The notes: generated by a model from the letters alone, not told the origin. 64,000 nt of DNA from Onchidella celtica (GCA_963931925.1 OZ007581.1:20141947-20205946); one strand, 5' to 3'; numbered from the stretch's first letter, positions 24,058-61,274 are shown. A program made the numbers and translations.

Positions 24058-24816
24058 CTAGCTGAGTTCCCGGCCCTGCCCGGGATACATCGATTTATTA
24101 GTTTCAGTTCTGGGTTATTGTTAATCATGGACCTGCTTCATTTTGCATGTTCCTTTAGCTTTATTTTATTTTGGTTTGTTTCTTTTTGGATACGTTTTAC
24201 TGCTCTCCCTTTGCGCGTTGATGCCCTGCGCGTCCCGCCAGCATCCGTCAAATGGCTATGATTTGCGCACGGGTTAGTTTATTTGTTAGTGAATACATCT
24301 CAGGAAGTGATAACGTCATGTGTTAATGGAAAATTATAATATTTTCCTAGGCACAATTATTGAAAACACAAACCTGTACTTTTGGCAGTTGCAGAGCCAA
24401 TCTCCCAATTCCAGACCCTTTCTTTTTCCTAGCCTAGGCACATTGAGAACAGACAAAGTTTCATACTTGATAGTCTAACTACTCTAACTCAACCTCATCA
24501 TTCAAACCAGTCCTGAACGGAAATTGTTTTGTGAGTGTGATATAGATACCGGAACCAATCTCAATTACATTAATTTGCCGAAAAAATAGATCGAACGCCA
24601 TTGTGTCGCAGCCTAGAAACTAATACTAGTAATACAAACGTTTTACGAGTTGTTAATTATTTTTTTATTTTCTGTGCCGGCGACACGACGACAGTCTGTA
24701 CTGAGCGCTGTATAAAAATGTAAAATCTGAGGGCCACCGAATCAGCATTAACAGAGGAGTCGCGAAAGGCGCGCTGCAATTGTCGTAAAGTTTCACTTTC
24801 AATTCATTAGTATAGA
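24058..24816 (-). mobile_element. Helitron-like non-autonomous element (family H2)
   Basis: On the minus strand it starts TCTATACTAA at 24816 and ends in a CCCGGGCAGGGCCGGG hairpin followed by ACTCAGCTAG at 24058, with A and T as the flanking bases. It matches 62409-62885 at both ends and in the TTTGCGCACGGGTTAGT block. No coding capacity. Confidence 0.65.
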
Positions 24817-25619
24817 TAATAGATATTATATATATATACTATAAGAGTATAAGAATGGCTTACCTTATACCGCGGGTGGTATTGATTAGGGACGTAAGTC
24901 CAAATTTGGGCTTTCCCGGGTTTTTTCATATTCTTGAAGACCAGGTTTTCCCGCATTTTTTAAGCTAGTAGCGGTACCTCTAGGCCTTTTATTTGCGAAG
25001 TTATTTCAGTTTACTCAATGGACGTATGTTTATATGCTTTAAGATATTCTTTGATTACAGTCGTATGAGTACTTACGGCTTCGATTAATTGCTTTTCTCT
25101 CGAAGCACAACCAGAATAGGCATTCATACAGTCGTATAGTTGCTTACGATACTAATCAAAAACCTTCTAGTGCCGCAAAGTACACCACCCCTTCATACAG
25201 TGAGTGTCACCTACGTCTATGCTCAAATGAAGATCAAGGCTGGATGATGGCTGGTCGCCTTAAAATGTGTCCCAGAGGTATCACATTTTCGAGAAAAGCC
25301 CCCAAACGTCCATGGTTTATTATCTGTATTAGTATGATGCACTTGAGATTTTATCAGCGCTTAATTTTTTACGTTACGATGATGGCGATTTCTAATGAAA
25401 GATTAGTTTGTTAACTATTTTGTGTGTCTACAATTCACATGCAAAATATGAGCAAGATTTCTGCTGTACTCTTTGATTGCTCTGCGTTTAGTAGGAACTA
25501 GTTCCAGCTTAACATTATGAAAAATTTAAGGGTTGGATAGGTAAACGATACGCAGGGTCTCTACCGCCAACTGTGGTCAAACTGCCTTTACCTGCCTACG
25601 GCATTTGGATAAAGGGGAG

Positions 25620-25690
25620 GGGTGTTCTAAAGAGAGAGAGAGAGAGAGCCAGAAGGAGAGAGTGAGGAACACACACACACTGACAGGGAG
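25620..25690 (+). repeat. GA/CA-rich microsatellite
   Basis: A run of GA units, then mixed purines, then a short ACAC run, inside the 3.9-kb TIR element. Confidence 0.6.
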
Positions 25691-26229
25691 AGAAAGTGAA
25701 AAAAAGATGGGGGCAGAGAATACTAGAGAAGTTTCAGTGGAAAATTAATCCAGCAGTGCCTATCATGTTATTTAGGTCCTTGCTCTTTGGAGGCAGTGTA
25801 GGCGAGTGGCTGGTGAGCTGCTCTCATGAGGCAAACGCCTGTTTCATTGAAGGGCGCATGAAGGTTCATTTCATCAGTAGGCCGCGTGCACCATTAGGTC
25901 CTTGATGAGAAAGACACTGTATTCTCGGTGTCCCTACTGGACTCAGATGCAAAAGGCGGCGATGTGGGGTATTGTCCAATGTTAGTGTTCAGAGCCTTGA
26001 ATGCTCCCTAGGGAGCCAAGATTATGATAAAGTGATTATGCCTGCTGAGGTAAAAATGTGGGGGCATTTAGAATTTTATATGAGGAGATGAGCACAACGT
26101 AAATGTACTCCATGTAAAAATTATTTAATTTGCCATGAATGGTTTCGTGCTGCACCAGACAGTTCCTGTCACGAACTAGAATACAGAATGATGTTCTAAA
26201 CAAAAATTCTAAAGAACAGAGACTGGATA

Positions 26230-27035
26230 TGTGCTAATTCTTGCATCACCGGAAACTACCCATTAGTTACTGATCTAGCGAAACCATTTTTGGCAGAAGG
26301 TGAACAGTGCGAAGTGGAGATTTTGGATTCTTTTTATGGATTGACGTCAACAGCTGCGGCTCCTTTCATTTCTTTGTTAGGAGCCATTAGAAACTGTGAC
26401 AAGTTCAGGATTGTAACCATCGGCTCCAGCACACCTGCCTACTCATGTGGGCTAATAAAGACTGAAGACAGAAATACGTCTTTGATTCTCATGCCGAGAT
26501 GGGAATGTCAACAGCCGATGGGAAGGCAACATTGACTGTGAATTCCTACAACGGCCTCGAGTTGTTCTCTAAGGTAGTGGATCTCACTTCCTACAGGTGA
26601 CGGCGACCTGTTCGAGTTAACACTGGTGAATATTAGGTGCCCTTCACAAGCTGACACAAGTCCATTCCATGAAGTTAACCATGAAGGCGAGAGTCTGCCA
26701 AGAATTGCACCTTGCTGACTGATTGTGAAAAATTCCTCTCAGACATTTGAAAAAAGGATCAAGTGGAAGAGCAACGTAACAGACAACAGCAAGAGCAAAG
26801 ACAAGTAAAGGAGCAAGGCCTGAGAGCCTCAGAGGAGACTCCTGTGCAACGAGGCAGCAAACATAGAGCAAAGAGGAGTCTGGAAGAATTCCTCTTGATG
26901 GAAGACGACAGCTATTTCCTCCCTACTCCAAAGAACAAACATGTCGGAAAAAGGGTTCCACCTTTGGTTCTTTCCTCCACCCCACTTCCAGACAACCAAT
27001 TCAGCAGAATACCTTGTCAGTCCATTATTGCATAA
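26230..27035 (+). pseudogene. Decayed coding-like segment inside the TIR element
   Basis: An open stretch contains GNYPLVTDLAKPFLAEGEQC and CDKFRIVTIGSSTPAYSCGL. It is followed in other frames by GMSTADGKATLTVNSYNG and SLEEFLLMEDDSYFLPTP. The composition looks protein-like, with frame changes near 26500 and stops after. I recognise no transposase, and it could be captured host sequence or a broken element gene. Confidence 0.25.
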
Positions 27036-28139
27036 TAGACAAGAGCCTGTGCCTTGCGACTTTAATGATCCAGGTTCTGTTCGAAGAAGGCAACTGCGTC
27101 TTTAATATAATCAAGCGAAAGAGGAATCGCGGAGAGGAGTATATTTCAAGAAGTGGAAACACTGTTAAGGCAAGAGAGATGAAGGCATGATGTGAGCGAT
27201 TTAGGTACAGATGCAAACGCAATGTAAGTGGAAGTCAGAGGGAAGAGATTTTCCATGGTTCTGACAGCTGGCTTGCAATGTGACTTCATCAGTCGGAACG
27301 TCAAAGAAGTGTGTAAAAATCGAGTGAAGGCCGCCGGAGATTCACGTAGGAAGCGTACATTAAAATGGAAATTCGAGGTACATTCAGTGGATGTTGAGGT
27401 CTGCAAAAAATGTTCCCTGCAATCAGGAAGGACGGCAGCGTTTTGAAAATATTATTATGTTTCTGATTTAAACATCTGCACACCATTGCTACTTTGTATC
27501 TGTGCATAAATTTAGCCTCCTGCCAATCTGCCTGGGTTAAACCATGGCGTAACGTTTCCACCACACCAGTTAAGTACACTTAAATGCTGTAGGGGCGGAT
27601 AGGAAGAATCCTCATACTACAAGTAGATACCCTTTGGATGTTCGTATGTTATATGATAAAAAGTAAATACTGAATGGGGCCAGTTGGCAGTGGTGTTGTG
27701 ACACATTCATGCAGTTTCGTCAAATATACACGAAACTAAAGTTCGTATTAAAACTTGAAATGTTATAATGTAAATAATAGTTATTACGTATTGTGAAAGT
27801 GTGTCCCCAGGCGTCAGTAGTAGCTTCTGCTCTTTAGGGAGACTGAGAGGGTGGATGACGGCGTCATGTCCTGCATGTGAATGAATGTGTGAATGATAAT
27901 ACAAATTGGAGGGAAGAGCGAATAGAGTCTGACAGCTCCCCCCAATTTGTTACTTACATTATATTGTTTGCTAATAATAATGTCACTACCACTTGATATT
28001 GTTACTGCGTTGATTAGTTTCACTATATCCCTCCAACAATCACCATGAGCCTTGTGGTGCGGTCTCAAAGTTGCGTCGTCATCGAACTTGACAGACAGCA
28101 TTTGATTCGGATAGCACGTAGAAGCGCATGAAAGCGAAT

Positions 28140-28330
28140 GCTAACGCAGCCCCTTTCCCTTTCAAATGCCGGCTGGGTAGCCCGATGCGTGGAGGTGCCC
28201 CTCCCCCCCCCCCCCCCCGTGGATGCAAAGGGTCTGAGGTTCGATTGTCAGTTGGGCTCAGATTTTTCTGAGGTGCCTCTGGCCCTGCCAACCAGTGACG
28301 GTACGTTCGCGGAAGGGCCAAGTCTTTTCT
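28140..28330 (+). repeat. Possible tRNA-like SINE inside the TIR element
   Basis: TAGCCCGATGCGTGG resembles a box A region and GAGGTTCGATTGTC a box B. A C run (28200-28218) separates them. The assignment is weak. Confidence 0.3.
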
Positions 28331-29229
28331 CCAATGTAACCGTTATGGTGATTAAGTGGGACGTACGACCCAAACCCAATCCCTTTCAAATTGAAAAATC
28401 AAAGACGAATGAAACCACAAAGGTGTCTTGTTATAGTCAAATAAATAGTAGAGTTGTACTTTAGTTGCATGTCCTCGAAAGGACACCAAAGCCGATTAAA
28501 TATGGCAATGCAACAGACGTCTCTGAGAAATGACTAACTTCGGGTATAACTGGGTCGTAAGTAACTTACACCTGTAATCAAAAACTCTTTTCTAATTTGC
28601 AAGTGACGTAAGTCCTCGCTGTGGAGAACAGGTGGTTCCAGCATAAAACGAGCAAGCTGCAGTGTCACGCAACACTAATTGTCACATTCACACAAAAGTT
28701 GGAAGCGATTAAATAGAAAATGAGTAAATGCGGAAGTTTTTTTCGCTTCCTGAAAAATGGCCAAAAGTGACTTACGTCCCTAATCAATATCACCCGCGAT
28801 ACTGAAATATCATTATTGGTTGTTCAAAGTCTGAAATAAACATGAAGACTATCCCATGTGTTTTTAACTGGAAGATTAGTTTACGTCTAGGATTTAACTA
28901 CCAGCACCACACGACTTGACCTGGGTGTTGCAGTCCCCATGAACTAAAGTATGTTGTGCAATCAAATCAGAATTAATTGACATGTAAAATGTAATTATTT
29001 TTATACAACTCTTACTATTTTCAACTCTTGTGGAAACTTTGCCAGAATTTTAAAAACGTTCAGAGCCTCATCAAAGAACAAAAGTAAAATAATGCCACAC
29101 ATGGCTTGCTTACAACTAACAAGTATGGAAGTCTCGAGCTCAGTAGAGCAATATTTTTAGTTTTATCAAAATCTTTTCCTTAGAACTACTGTGCTCATCA
29201 ACTTTTCGCGAAGGCGGTGAGTGCATGAA

Positions 29230-29240
29230 TGAGAGAGAGG

Positions 29241-29281
<41 letters not shown>

Positions 29282-29306
29282 GAGAGAGACAGAGAGATAG
29301 AGAGAC

Positions 29307-29340
<34 letters not shown>

Positions 29341-29345
29341 GCAAA
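29230..29345 (+). repeat. GA/GACA microsatellite
   Basis: Long GA units with GATA interruptions, changing to GACA repeats at the right end. Both strands give spurious open frames. Confidence 0.85.
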
Positions 29346-30750
29346 CAGACAGAAAGTAAACAGGCATTTTAAAGCAAAAACAACAAGAAAAAAGTACAAG
29401 AAAAGCAAAGAAAAGCACTGAATAGAAAAGTAATAGCGAAATATTTTTAGAAAACATTTTTTATTTCATTTGAAAATCTTGGGATTTTTTTTTTTGTTGT
29501 TCTTTTTTTTATATTCCACCTTACATTGCTTACATTAAATGTACTAACGCTGTTTGAAAGGAGATTTTGTAATGTACTTTCAACTCTTGACATGTTTTGT
29601 TTCCTTTTCACATGTTACATTTTTGTCAATAGAAAGCATTACGTTTTATGGGAATACGTTGTTTAAGCAGTATGCTTTTACCTGAATTTTTTTCCAAAGG
29701 ATATTCCAGCTATAGATTTAGGTCTTTAAAAATAAAATTTGATGAATTTTACATGGAGGCGATTGTTGCTTTGTGACCTAAATGTGGTTATTTTGTTGCA
29801 GTTCAACTATTCGCCCACATTCCTCTCGTACGATAGGCATGTTTGTTTGTGTGTAGCAAGGATCAGAAGGACTGAATGACCGTTGCTTTTTTTTTTTTTC
29901 AAAGCGTGTTTGCATGATTCTTACATATAATTTGAATTGACCGTCAGGCGTACAACAAACTTGCAATTATGTTGTTGTCGTGGATATTATTTGAACAAGG
30001 TTCTCTTTATGGCTATAGTCTATGTAAAGGTCATGTTGGAGTATGACAACTTGGTGCAAAACGTTATTATGAACATGTCATCATACTGTGGCCTTAGATT
30101 CCCACTGGCAGCCTCTCCAGAACTCTGTTTGACGAGACAGAAAATAACGATTCAGTGTTAGTACAAAGAGGGAAAATTCGAAATAAATAATTTCGGCTTG
30201 ATGATAAAGCTCCAAAGTCATTTATTATCAGTGCCATATTAAGGCAGGAAAATGGGCAGGGGAAAGCTTTGCCACAATCCAGGCCCTTGCCCATGACTGC
30301 CAGAGGTGGACGATGTTGGTGCAACACTGACTAGTGCAGCAGTGCCCTCACTACTCCGGAAGAAATCAAGGAATCCGGGTTCCAGGATATTAAGGCATCG
30401 GGTTTATGGGCTGCATTCCAGGGACCTCTGCCAGCTGAGGGTCTCCAGGGATTAAGCGAAATTATAAATAACTCTTCTGTTTTTGTTGTTTTACACTTGC
30501 ACCCATCTATGTGGGCCTATTTTGACAATATGTTGTAGAAGTTAAACTGATTTCAAGATTCCCATATTCGTGCTCTTTGTAATTATTAATTAGGTCCTCA
30601 CTGTATCTGTAGTCCAGGGCCCACAAACTCGGAATCTGGCCCTTTTTACCATCTTTCAGATGGTCTTTGGAAGAAATATATCATCGCAAAAATTCAACAC
30701 CTAAGCCCGAGCATCTGAATTTGTAAACATCGCGATTTAAAAAACAAACG
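29346..30750. other. Intergenic, nothing recognised
   Basis: AT-rich sequence between the GA repeat and the 3' end of gene 1. No exon or element is supported. Confidence 0.35.
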
Positions 30751-30756
30751 TTTATT
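30751..30756 (-). terminator. Polyadenylation signal of gene 1
   Basis: AATAAA on the minus strand (TTTATT on plus), about 135 nt after the gene 1 stop codon, in the context TGTAATAAACG. Confidence 0.6.
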
Positions 30757-30890
30757 ACACATGTTTGATTTTTCATGGACACTGGCTACGAGAAAGAAAC
30801 AAAATCTACCTACACCACGTAACAATTACCAGCCAATGGGTTCCTTTACAGAAATATGAACTTTTTGTTAAACACCTACCAGATTGGCAT

Positions 30891-51172
<20,282 letters not shown>

Positions 51173-51203
51173 CACAGTGATTGTTGACACAGGTTATCTC
51201 TAC
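51173..51203 (-). other. Probable 5' UTR part of gene 1 exon 1
   Basis: An ACTACAG acceptor-like site at 51204-51210 is followed by GTAGAGATAACCTGTG, as in gene 2. It suggests an upstream non-coding exon. Confidence 0.5.
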
Positions 51204-51778
51204 CTGTAGTAAAGAAAGTTCTATGACAGGAGTTTGTTTACACATCACATACTGGATGGTTATGCCATGTGCACTGTTGTTTATGTGCATAAAAAAACAT
51301 GGTACATTACTTTGAATAAAGGAACTAAGTCTCCAATCTAACCATGAAAGGTTTTTTAACCGCTGAGTCTCAAATTCTCCTAAATATCATAATTGAAAGA
51401 TGCAAAGGCTTGCTTGGGCATATTTTGAAAGGTCTTGAAGTTCGCTAAATGTTTAATACTTTCGTTGAATTTGAGCCGCATCTGATTTGAACAGAAGAAA
51501 GTATTCGGATTTTTTGAGCCGGAAAAAAAGTATTTTCTGAGAGTAGAATTAAAAAATAACAGAAAATTTCGCCCTGCGCCTCAGTTTAAACACTGGTGAT
51601 CAAAATTCAACTTTAAAAATAACATCTGTGTATTCCCCGAGTCAGTGGGCCAACTAGTTCTTTTAAAATCCACGAATGTGTACGATGGTATATCCACATC
51701 ACATGACATTCATAATTCCATTATTTTATGCAGAAGGCACCGTGATCTTTTGTATCCCATGATCATTGTCATCTCGGC

Positions 51779-51895
51779 CGCCGCACTGGCTCAGTGATCA
51801 GAATTCAGATGCAGTAAATCCTCTCGCAAGAGATCTAAGGTTCAGGTCTCCTAAGACATGTCTAACGTTATGCAGTAAAAAAGAAAAAAGAACAA
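51779..51895 (+). repeat. tRNA-like SINE
   Basis: CACTGGCTCAGTGATCAG as box A and AAGGTTCAGGTCTCC as box B, spaced as in a tRNA gene, followed by a short body and an A-rich tail. It does not fold into a good tRNA by eye. Confidence 0.5.
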
Positions 51896-51999
51896 GAATG
51901 CACACTGATACACAATCAATTGCTTTTAAAACACTGAAATAAATCTTGTCTAAGTCTACCATTGTTTTGAGAAAACGCTATAAAGATCAAGGATTTCTC

Positions 52000-52315
52000 A
52001 ATTTCACATTGATATCTAGACTCTAGATATACATAGATCTAGTCTCATCTAGTAGTGCAAGCAAAATTCAAAACAATCTGGATTGAGAAAGAATAACATT
52101 TTAACGTTCGCAATACCTCGCTCCTTCAAGATGAAAGGACAGCAGTTCCATCAAATCTTTAGACTATTCCTATCCTTGTTGGACGACATTAATTGATATA
52201 TGTATTTCGCATGGTAAAATTTGGTTCATGATGGCATGGCCTGTGCGCAAGAGGTGGTATCGTTCTCCACGTCTAAAGTGATGAGTATCTAAGCGGGTTT
52301 TGATGGCGTCATTAG
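52000..52315 (-). promoter_or_regulatory. Putative upstream/5' region of gene 1, conserved with gene 2
   Basis: Shares ordered blocks with 21955-22335: AGATCTAG repeats, AAAACAATCTG, GCATGGTAAAATTTGGTT, TTCTCCACG and a TGATGGCGTCATTAG end. The start site is not located. It lies 0.8-1.1 kb upstream of exon 1. Confidence 0.4.
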
Positions 52316-52339
52316 TTTAAGGAAAGGGGCCAATCAAAA

Positions 52340-52645
52340 TCAATCGTGTGCGGTGGGTGCTAAAGGAAGCAAATTCTATCACCAAAACAGAATTGCTGTG
52401 GACACCGGTGGGACGGCGCAAGCGAGGCAGACCCAAGGCAACCTGGAGGAAAACAATCAAGGCAGAGATGAAATCCTTCAATCAGTCATTGGGGAACTCT
52501 CGCAAAGATGGCCCAGGACAGACAGGACTGGAGATCCTTTGTTGCTGCCCTAAGCACCATTGGCGGCAGTGGGTGCAACAGGAAATAGTAGTAGCAGAGA
52601 GTGGTACTAGTCTAGTAGTAGCGGTGGGTGCTGAAGAATGAGCCG
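52340..52645 (+). mobile_element. RTE-type LINE C-terminal remnant
   Basis: The translated segment GRRKRGRPKATWRKTIKAEM is the conserved C-terminal motif of RTE-type reverse transcriptases. It is followed, with one frame change, by the DRTGDPLLLP/WRQWVQQ end. No full ORF. Confidence 0.65.
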
Positions 52646-53077
52646 GGCTGTTTTGAAGTGTATAGCAGTTATGTTTGTATTTTGTTTTCGTAAAGTGCAG
52701 CGAGCAAAGATTGTTCAGTTATCCCCTAACCTGGAGTCGGATGGCAGCCGTACAGTGCACAATAGTAAACAGTTATTGAGTTAACTATGGTTATGGTAAA
52801 AAAAGAATCTTTTTTTTTTTTTAAATGACGGCAGTGGACAATAGTAAACAGTTAACTGTGGTTATAATCAAGAGAGAATCATTATTTCAAGAAATGGCGG
52901 ACCTCATTCTGTTTCTGGGAACTTGTAATAGATAAGAGACAATTGTAAGATATGACCCCAACGTTTGTTCTTTTTTCCTTTCTAAAAATTGTTTATTATT
53001 TATTGTAGCGTTTCTTTATTGTTTCTAAAGCTGGGCTTTGTAATAATTATACAACAGTTTGGACTCATATTTGGGAG
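52646..53077. other. Intergenic, nothing recognised
   Basis: Two related GACAATAGTAAACAGTTAACT stretches (52755 and 52840) suggest a small local duplication of about 75 bp. Confidence 0.35.
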
Positions 53078-53285
53078 GAGTACCTTACTCGAGCGCCACT
53101 TTGTCAGATTGATAAGTAACGACATGAGGGTCTAGTCAGTTTGTATCATCGAGGCCGTAGGCCGATGTTCGTCTTGGCAGTAGTCAGATTGACATATCAG
53201 GGAAAGCCCCCGGGGTAGCTATGACCTATGTATCATCTCTTTTAGTTAGTTTCTGGTCTTTGGCGCTCGAGTACGGAACTCCTTC
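53078..53285. repeat. MITE-like segment with inverted ends
   Basis: The left end GGAGTACCTTACTCGAGCGC pairs with the right end GCGCTCGAGTACGGAACTCC. The inner block GAGGGTCTAGTCAGTTTGTA is found reversed at 54080-54110. Confidence 0.5.
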
Positions 53286-53354
53286 CTCATATTTATCAAG
53301 AGGGAATTAGTAGTTACTGAATAACGTTACTACGAAATTTCCGTTTAATAAAAA

Positions 53355-53938
53355 ATGCACAGCCTTTTAAATTCCCAGCTTCACACAGGCTGGCACAGAG
53401 ACAGAGTGTGTTGGGGACATAATTATATTCAAGACTTCAAGTCGCGTTACGAATTTTGGAACGCCCTGAAGCATTGTATTTTTTATGATCTAGCTGTATG
53501 TCGTCATCAAAAACAGCGTAGATACGCCTATTATGTCATCATTGATGGCGTTGCATGTCGGGGATCTCTTGGTGAAGAACACTCCCATCAGATGTCGTTC
53601 AATTCCGTCCGACAGAACCATTTTTGCTTATTTCAATATGTGGCGTTTAGTGTGTTTCTGAGAGAACTGGAAAAGTAAAGATGCTATAACATTGTGAGAG
53701 TAAATGTTTAGAAACGTAGCCAATGTTGTCTTAGAGGAGGAAAAGGGCAAGTATTTGGTTGATCTGGATCAGGCGGTAGGATCAAAGCCGTAGTCTAGTC
53801 TGTCTTTTCGACTCATTTAAGGGAAAAACTGGTGTTAAGCATGAAGGTTCTCATATAGAGCTAAATTTCAGTCACAATGCACCACTTCAAATCTTGCACA
53901 ATTTTGTCTAAACAGTTTTATAATTTTACAAGCAAGAG
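53355..53938. other. Upstream of gene 3, no supported gene
   Basis: A 107-codon open frame (53355-53678) is present but has no motif, signal or homologue that I know. Confidence 0.3.
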
Positions 53939-53939
53939 G

Positions 53940-54135
53940 TAGATCTAGTCTAGATCTAGTAGTGGAAGGTCTTCCGCCCGTCCACGCCAGTCCACAGCAA
54001 TAAAGAATGTCTCGTACGTCGATCGCCATTGGCTATCCCAGCCCTTTTTCGCCTGATAATTAGTCAATCTGACTACCGCCCATTGATACAAATTGACTAG
54101 ACCCTCACGCCCCCAGGTCCATCTGACCATTCCAA
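53940..54135. repeat. Inverted relative of 53078-53285
   Basis: Reads on the minus strand GAGGGTCTAGTCAATTTGTA and GGTAGTCAGATTGAC, as in the element 0.9 kb to the left. AGATCTAG repeats mark its left edge. Confidence 0.45.
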
Positions 54136-54647
54136 TGCAGGTTGTTTAGGCTTGTATCTTAATCATATTAATGTTTGTTAATTTTTTAGTAAGTGGCGAG
54201 GACGGGGGGAAGACCTCCCCTAATAAATGATGCTAGGGACTGAACAGTTAATTCATTCACAACAAAAGGACACATGTTTAATGCAAACATCAAAAAAAAA
54301 AAAAAAAGAATTGAAGTTCGTAGGAAGATGGAACATACTGTTCTTCACATGATTAAAAAAAAAATCGAAAAAAACTATTTTACAAGGAGGATGGACATTT
54401 ACGAATGATAACAATTTATTTTTGGTTCAAATAAAAGATAAATTATAATAATGGTAATATAATTAATAAATTTTCCCTACGGGGGTGTGTGACGACATTT
54501 CATTCGGAGACGAGAATAGGCTGGGATGTTATGCGGTGTCAGTAAGTAGTGTCACACCAACAAATTACTGGCATTGTTTCTTCTTTATTGATTTTCACAA
54601 ATACAGAGAATACCGGCAGTTTCCAGTGATTGTGACTGACAAGTGAA

Positions 54648-59404
<4,757 letters not shown>

Positions 59405-59703
59405 AATGTTCTTTCAGACTATAGTATGTATCCAGAGAAGATGATCTTGAGTTTGAATAATGCTGTTGGTGCTTTGAAAATCCGCCGTTTATGAGCTGTA
59501 GATGATTTTTGTTGAATAGTAATTGTTGTTTTCAAAGACACCAGATACAGTAAGACTGGCCAGCTTTGCCGTCTTGCCTTCACGGGTTTGGCACCACCAC
59601 CTTGCCGCTGCGGCAAATGCGGTGGGCACGTAAACAACGGCTTATAGCCCACTAGAGAAAAACCTAGTTTTCTCCTCTCTTCTGCTGTCTAATTTATTTC
59701 ATG

Positions 59704-59709
59704 ATTAAA
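59704..59709 (+). terminator. Possible polyadenylation signal of gene 3
   Basis: ATTAAA about 300 nt after the stop. I see no AATAAA closer. Confidence 0.35.
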
Positions 59710-59861
59710 AGTCAACCTTTTGGAGAAATACGTTTTACCAATGGACCGAAAAAGTTCGAAAGTTTGTACTTGGTCTTAAAACAATTTGTCTCAATTACAC
59801 GTTTTTTTTTTTGTCCAGTGCGATCCATAAAGTTATGGGCCTTTTTGACTTTTTGATTATA

Positions 59862-59897
59862 TAATGCAATAATTGATTATATAATGCAATAATATAA
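59862..59897 (+). repeat. Short tandem duplication
   Basis: GATTATATAATGCAATAATT occurs twice in a row. Confidence 0.7.
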
Positions 59898-59939
59898 TTT
59901 TCTTGTAAAACTTCAAATATATGCAGACATTCTACAAGA

Positions 59940-60205
59940 AAATTTTTATTTAAATTTTGCACGGACAGCGGCCTGTTCGGCCTGCTCTTTTCGATTTCAA
60001 CTGCCAACGTATCTTTAACGTACGCAACGTGCACACGGGCCCTTCTAGCGTTTCGTCCTTATCTGAGAAAACTAGGTATTCGATCCAACCTACCTTAGGA
60101 TCAGAGACAGGAAGATACGAGAAAAATCCCCAATTTCCAACATGAGTGCACCGATTCGAACCCTATACCTTCCGCATGAGAGGCTAGCACTTTGCCTCTA
60201 GAACA
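59940..60205 (-). mobile_element. tRNA-derived SINE, third copy
   Basis: The reverse of the 47398 SINE head and body: box A (TCTAGAGGCAAAGTG), box B (GGGTTCGAATCGG) and the ACTAGGTATTCGATCC and GTACGCAACGTGCACACGGG blocks. It is about 265 bp and lacks the extra tail. Confidence 0.72.
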
Positions 60206-60344
60206 CCGGGTAGTGATTAGGCCGTTAGCCACCATTTTGGCTTCTAGATAAGCCTTGGTCTGGTTCACCCCTAAATTAATGATGAACAACTAGTGTGCAG
60301 CCTACCTGAGGCCTAGTGAAAAATTACCCGGCTTTTCTTGTAAA

Positions 60345-60620
60345 CATTCATTCATTCATTAAATGCCCTGCCGGTAGGCGTTGGCGATGATGACCCTCCA
60401 TCTCTCACGATCTTGCGTAGCCCTGATGACGTCGTTGGTGGTGTGCATTCCCAGCCAGGCCTTTAGGTCGTCCTGCATCTTTATGCGTTGTCGTCCCCGG
60501 CTTCTTCTTCCATTGAATTTCCCTGTAGTTACACTTGAACAAGGGAGGTTTCTTCTCTGAAGACTCTCTGTTGTCCGGCTCCCCCATGACTTTCTACATG
60601 TAGTTACTATTACTAAACAT
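60345..60620 (-). mobile_element. RTE-type LINE C-terminal remnant
   Basis: The minus strand encodes GKFNGRRSRGRQRIKMQDDL, then AWLGM and DRERWRVIIANA, the familiar end of RTE-like reverse transcriptases. The upstream part is absent. Confidence 0.68.
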
Positions 60621-60715
60621 ACAGCTTTGTAAAATACGAATTTTGTTTTTCCACCTTTTAAATTTATACCAAGCGCTCTAATGAGACCCCGCGACATCAC
60701 TGCTTAATAAAAATT
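60610..60715 (+). repeat. Interspersed repeat R6
   Basis: Matches 50255-50390 from CAGCTTTGTAAAATAC to the GAGACCCC-ATCACT end. Confidence 0.45.
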
Positions 60716-60734
60716 ATAGCGAAACATAAAGAAA

Positions 60735-60830
60735 GAAAGTGTACCCAAATACACAGTGAAGGGCGCAAAGTGGCCACTATGGTGCCAACCACCGTAAAAC
60801 TCAAACTCAAAATCAAACAAACTCAAAGCT
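60735..60830 (+). mobile_element. R2 LINE 3' end
   Basis: GTGTACCCAAATACACAGTG, GGGCGCAAAGTGGCCACTAT, then CCGTAAAACTCAAACTC. This is the plus-strand form of the tail seen reversed elsewhere and ends in the short CTCAAA repeat. Confidence 0.6.
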
Positions 60831-60949
60831 CCCTCCTCCTCCCAGTGTGTTACAGGTATTTTCCATTGTTCTTATTCAGTTACTTCCATCTCATTTCGCC
60901 TCCGCACCTCCTTTTTTTTTTTTTTAGTCTTCCTTCCTTCTTCGTGATT

Positions 60950-61084
60950 TATGTTCTCTGTCTCTGTCTCTGTCTCTGTCTCTCTCTCTATCTCTGTCTG
61001 TCTCTCTCTCTCTCTCTCTCTTTGACTCTCTGTCTTTTTCTCTCCCTCTCCTTCTCCCTTGCTCTCTTTCTTTCTTCTTCCCTA

Positions 61085-61115
<31 letters not shown>

Positions 61116-61232
61116 TTTCTCTTTCTCTCCCACCCCTTCTCTTGATCTCTGTCTCTTCCAGCCTATCTCTCTCACTCCTTCCCCGTGTCTCTTTCTCTTT
61201 TTCTCTCTCTCTCTATCTTTCTCTCATTCCCT

Positions 61233-61274
<42 letters not shown>

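Larger units (their letters stand above)
24870..28799. mobile_element. 3.9-kb TIR element with TA target duplication
   Basis: A 31-bp inverted repeat lies at 24870-24900 and 28769-28799 with two mismatches, sharing ATTGATTAGGGACGTAAGTC at the inner end. It is bounded by TA on both sides. Subterminal TCGTA..CTTACG and CGTAAGT motifs recur near 25060-25160 and 28550-28620. Only short ORFs lie inside and no transposase motif is recognisable, so it is decayed or non-autonomous. The TA duplication fits several superfamilies, including Tc1/mariner. Confidence 0.7.

Noticed and set aside
28138..28464. 108-codon open frame inside the TIR element
   Set aside because: It includes a C run and a SINE-like segment; no protein-like conservation.
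53355..53678. 107-codon open frame upstream of gene 3
   Set aside because: No signal, motif, paralogue or splice context; the length is possible by chance.
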